A stretch of 5,419 nucleotides of DNA from Sulfurospirillum arcachonense. Its GTDB lineage: Bacteria > Campylobacterota > Campylobacteria > Campylobacterales > Sulfurospirillaceae. The notes under the pieces are model-generated. The model was not told the DNA's origin, did no database searches, and saw nothing but the letters and a program-made list of their open reading frames with translations. Below are positions 5,414 to 5,419 of the stretch, piece after piece. The translations under genes and the position numbers were made by a program. Positions within the stretch are counted from its first letter, which is position 1. Each line of letters starts with the position of its first letter. The stretch is from NCBI GenBank assembly GCA_015662785.1, contig DQTM01000195.1, forward strand, positions 1 to 5,419, written 5' to 3'.

Positions 5414-5419
5414 ATGCTA
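5414..5419 (+). CDS. Possible start of a downstream gene (first two codons)
   Basis: ATG CTA at the very end of the window follows AGAGG (5404-5408 region) at a normal distance of five to six bases. Only Met-Leu is visible, so nothing can be said about the product. The preceding spacer carries the AGAACAC word at 5370-5376, which could be regulatory. Confidence 0.35.

Overview
The window looks like an AT-rich chromosomal segment of a Campylobacterota (epsilonproteobacterial) organism, plausibly near Sulfurimonas, Sulfuricurvum or Arcobacter. This rests on the base composition, tight gene packing, purine-rich AAGGA-type ribosome binding sites, TATAAT-type -10 boxes without clear -35 boxes, and the flavour of the proteins. 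The genus is an inference.

Left part (1-3339), compact and ordinary in composition. A leftward gene cut by the window edge encodes an NA37/NdpA-type nucleoid-associated protein. Divergent from it is a rightward pair: a YbaK/EbsC-type aminoacyl-tRNA deacylase, overlapped by 20 bp by a FetB/UPF0014-type ABC permease. The permease stop codon overlaps the stop of a convergent, Tat-exported multicopper oxidase. Permease and oxidase both belong to families linked to transition-metal homeostasis (iron efflux; Cu(I)/Fe(II) oxidation), although they are transcribed toward each other. The FetA-type ATPase partner is not in the window.

Middle (3453-4733). A visibly more A-rich gene encodes an unrecognised 426-residue membrane protein: one N-terminal TM segment, a long charged helical region probably outside the membrane, three more TM segments, and a C-terminal tail with four CxxC pairs (double zinc ribbon).

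Right part (4734-5419) has no intact gene but is full of structure. It holds a 102-bp element bounded by 10-bp inverted repeats (AGGCTACTTT / AAAGTAGCCT) with a strong internal hairpin, and a decayed 3' fragment of hypF (NiFe-hydrogenase maturation) with an in-frame TGA. It also has a second 19-bp copy of the element's right end beyond the fragment, a 13-bp inverted repeat with several GTGTTCT/AGAACAC words, and the first two codons of a possible next gene. I read this as a scar of mobile-element activity and gene loss.

Across the left part the palindrome TACATGTA occurs seven times, far above expectation, and it is absent from the right 2.3 kb.
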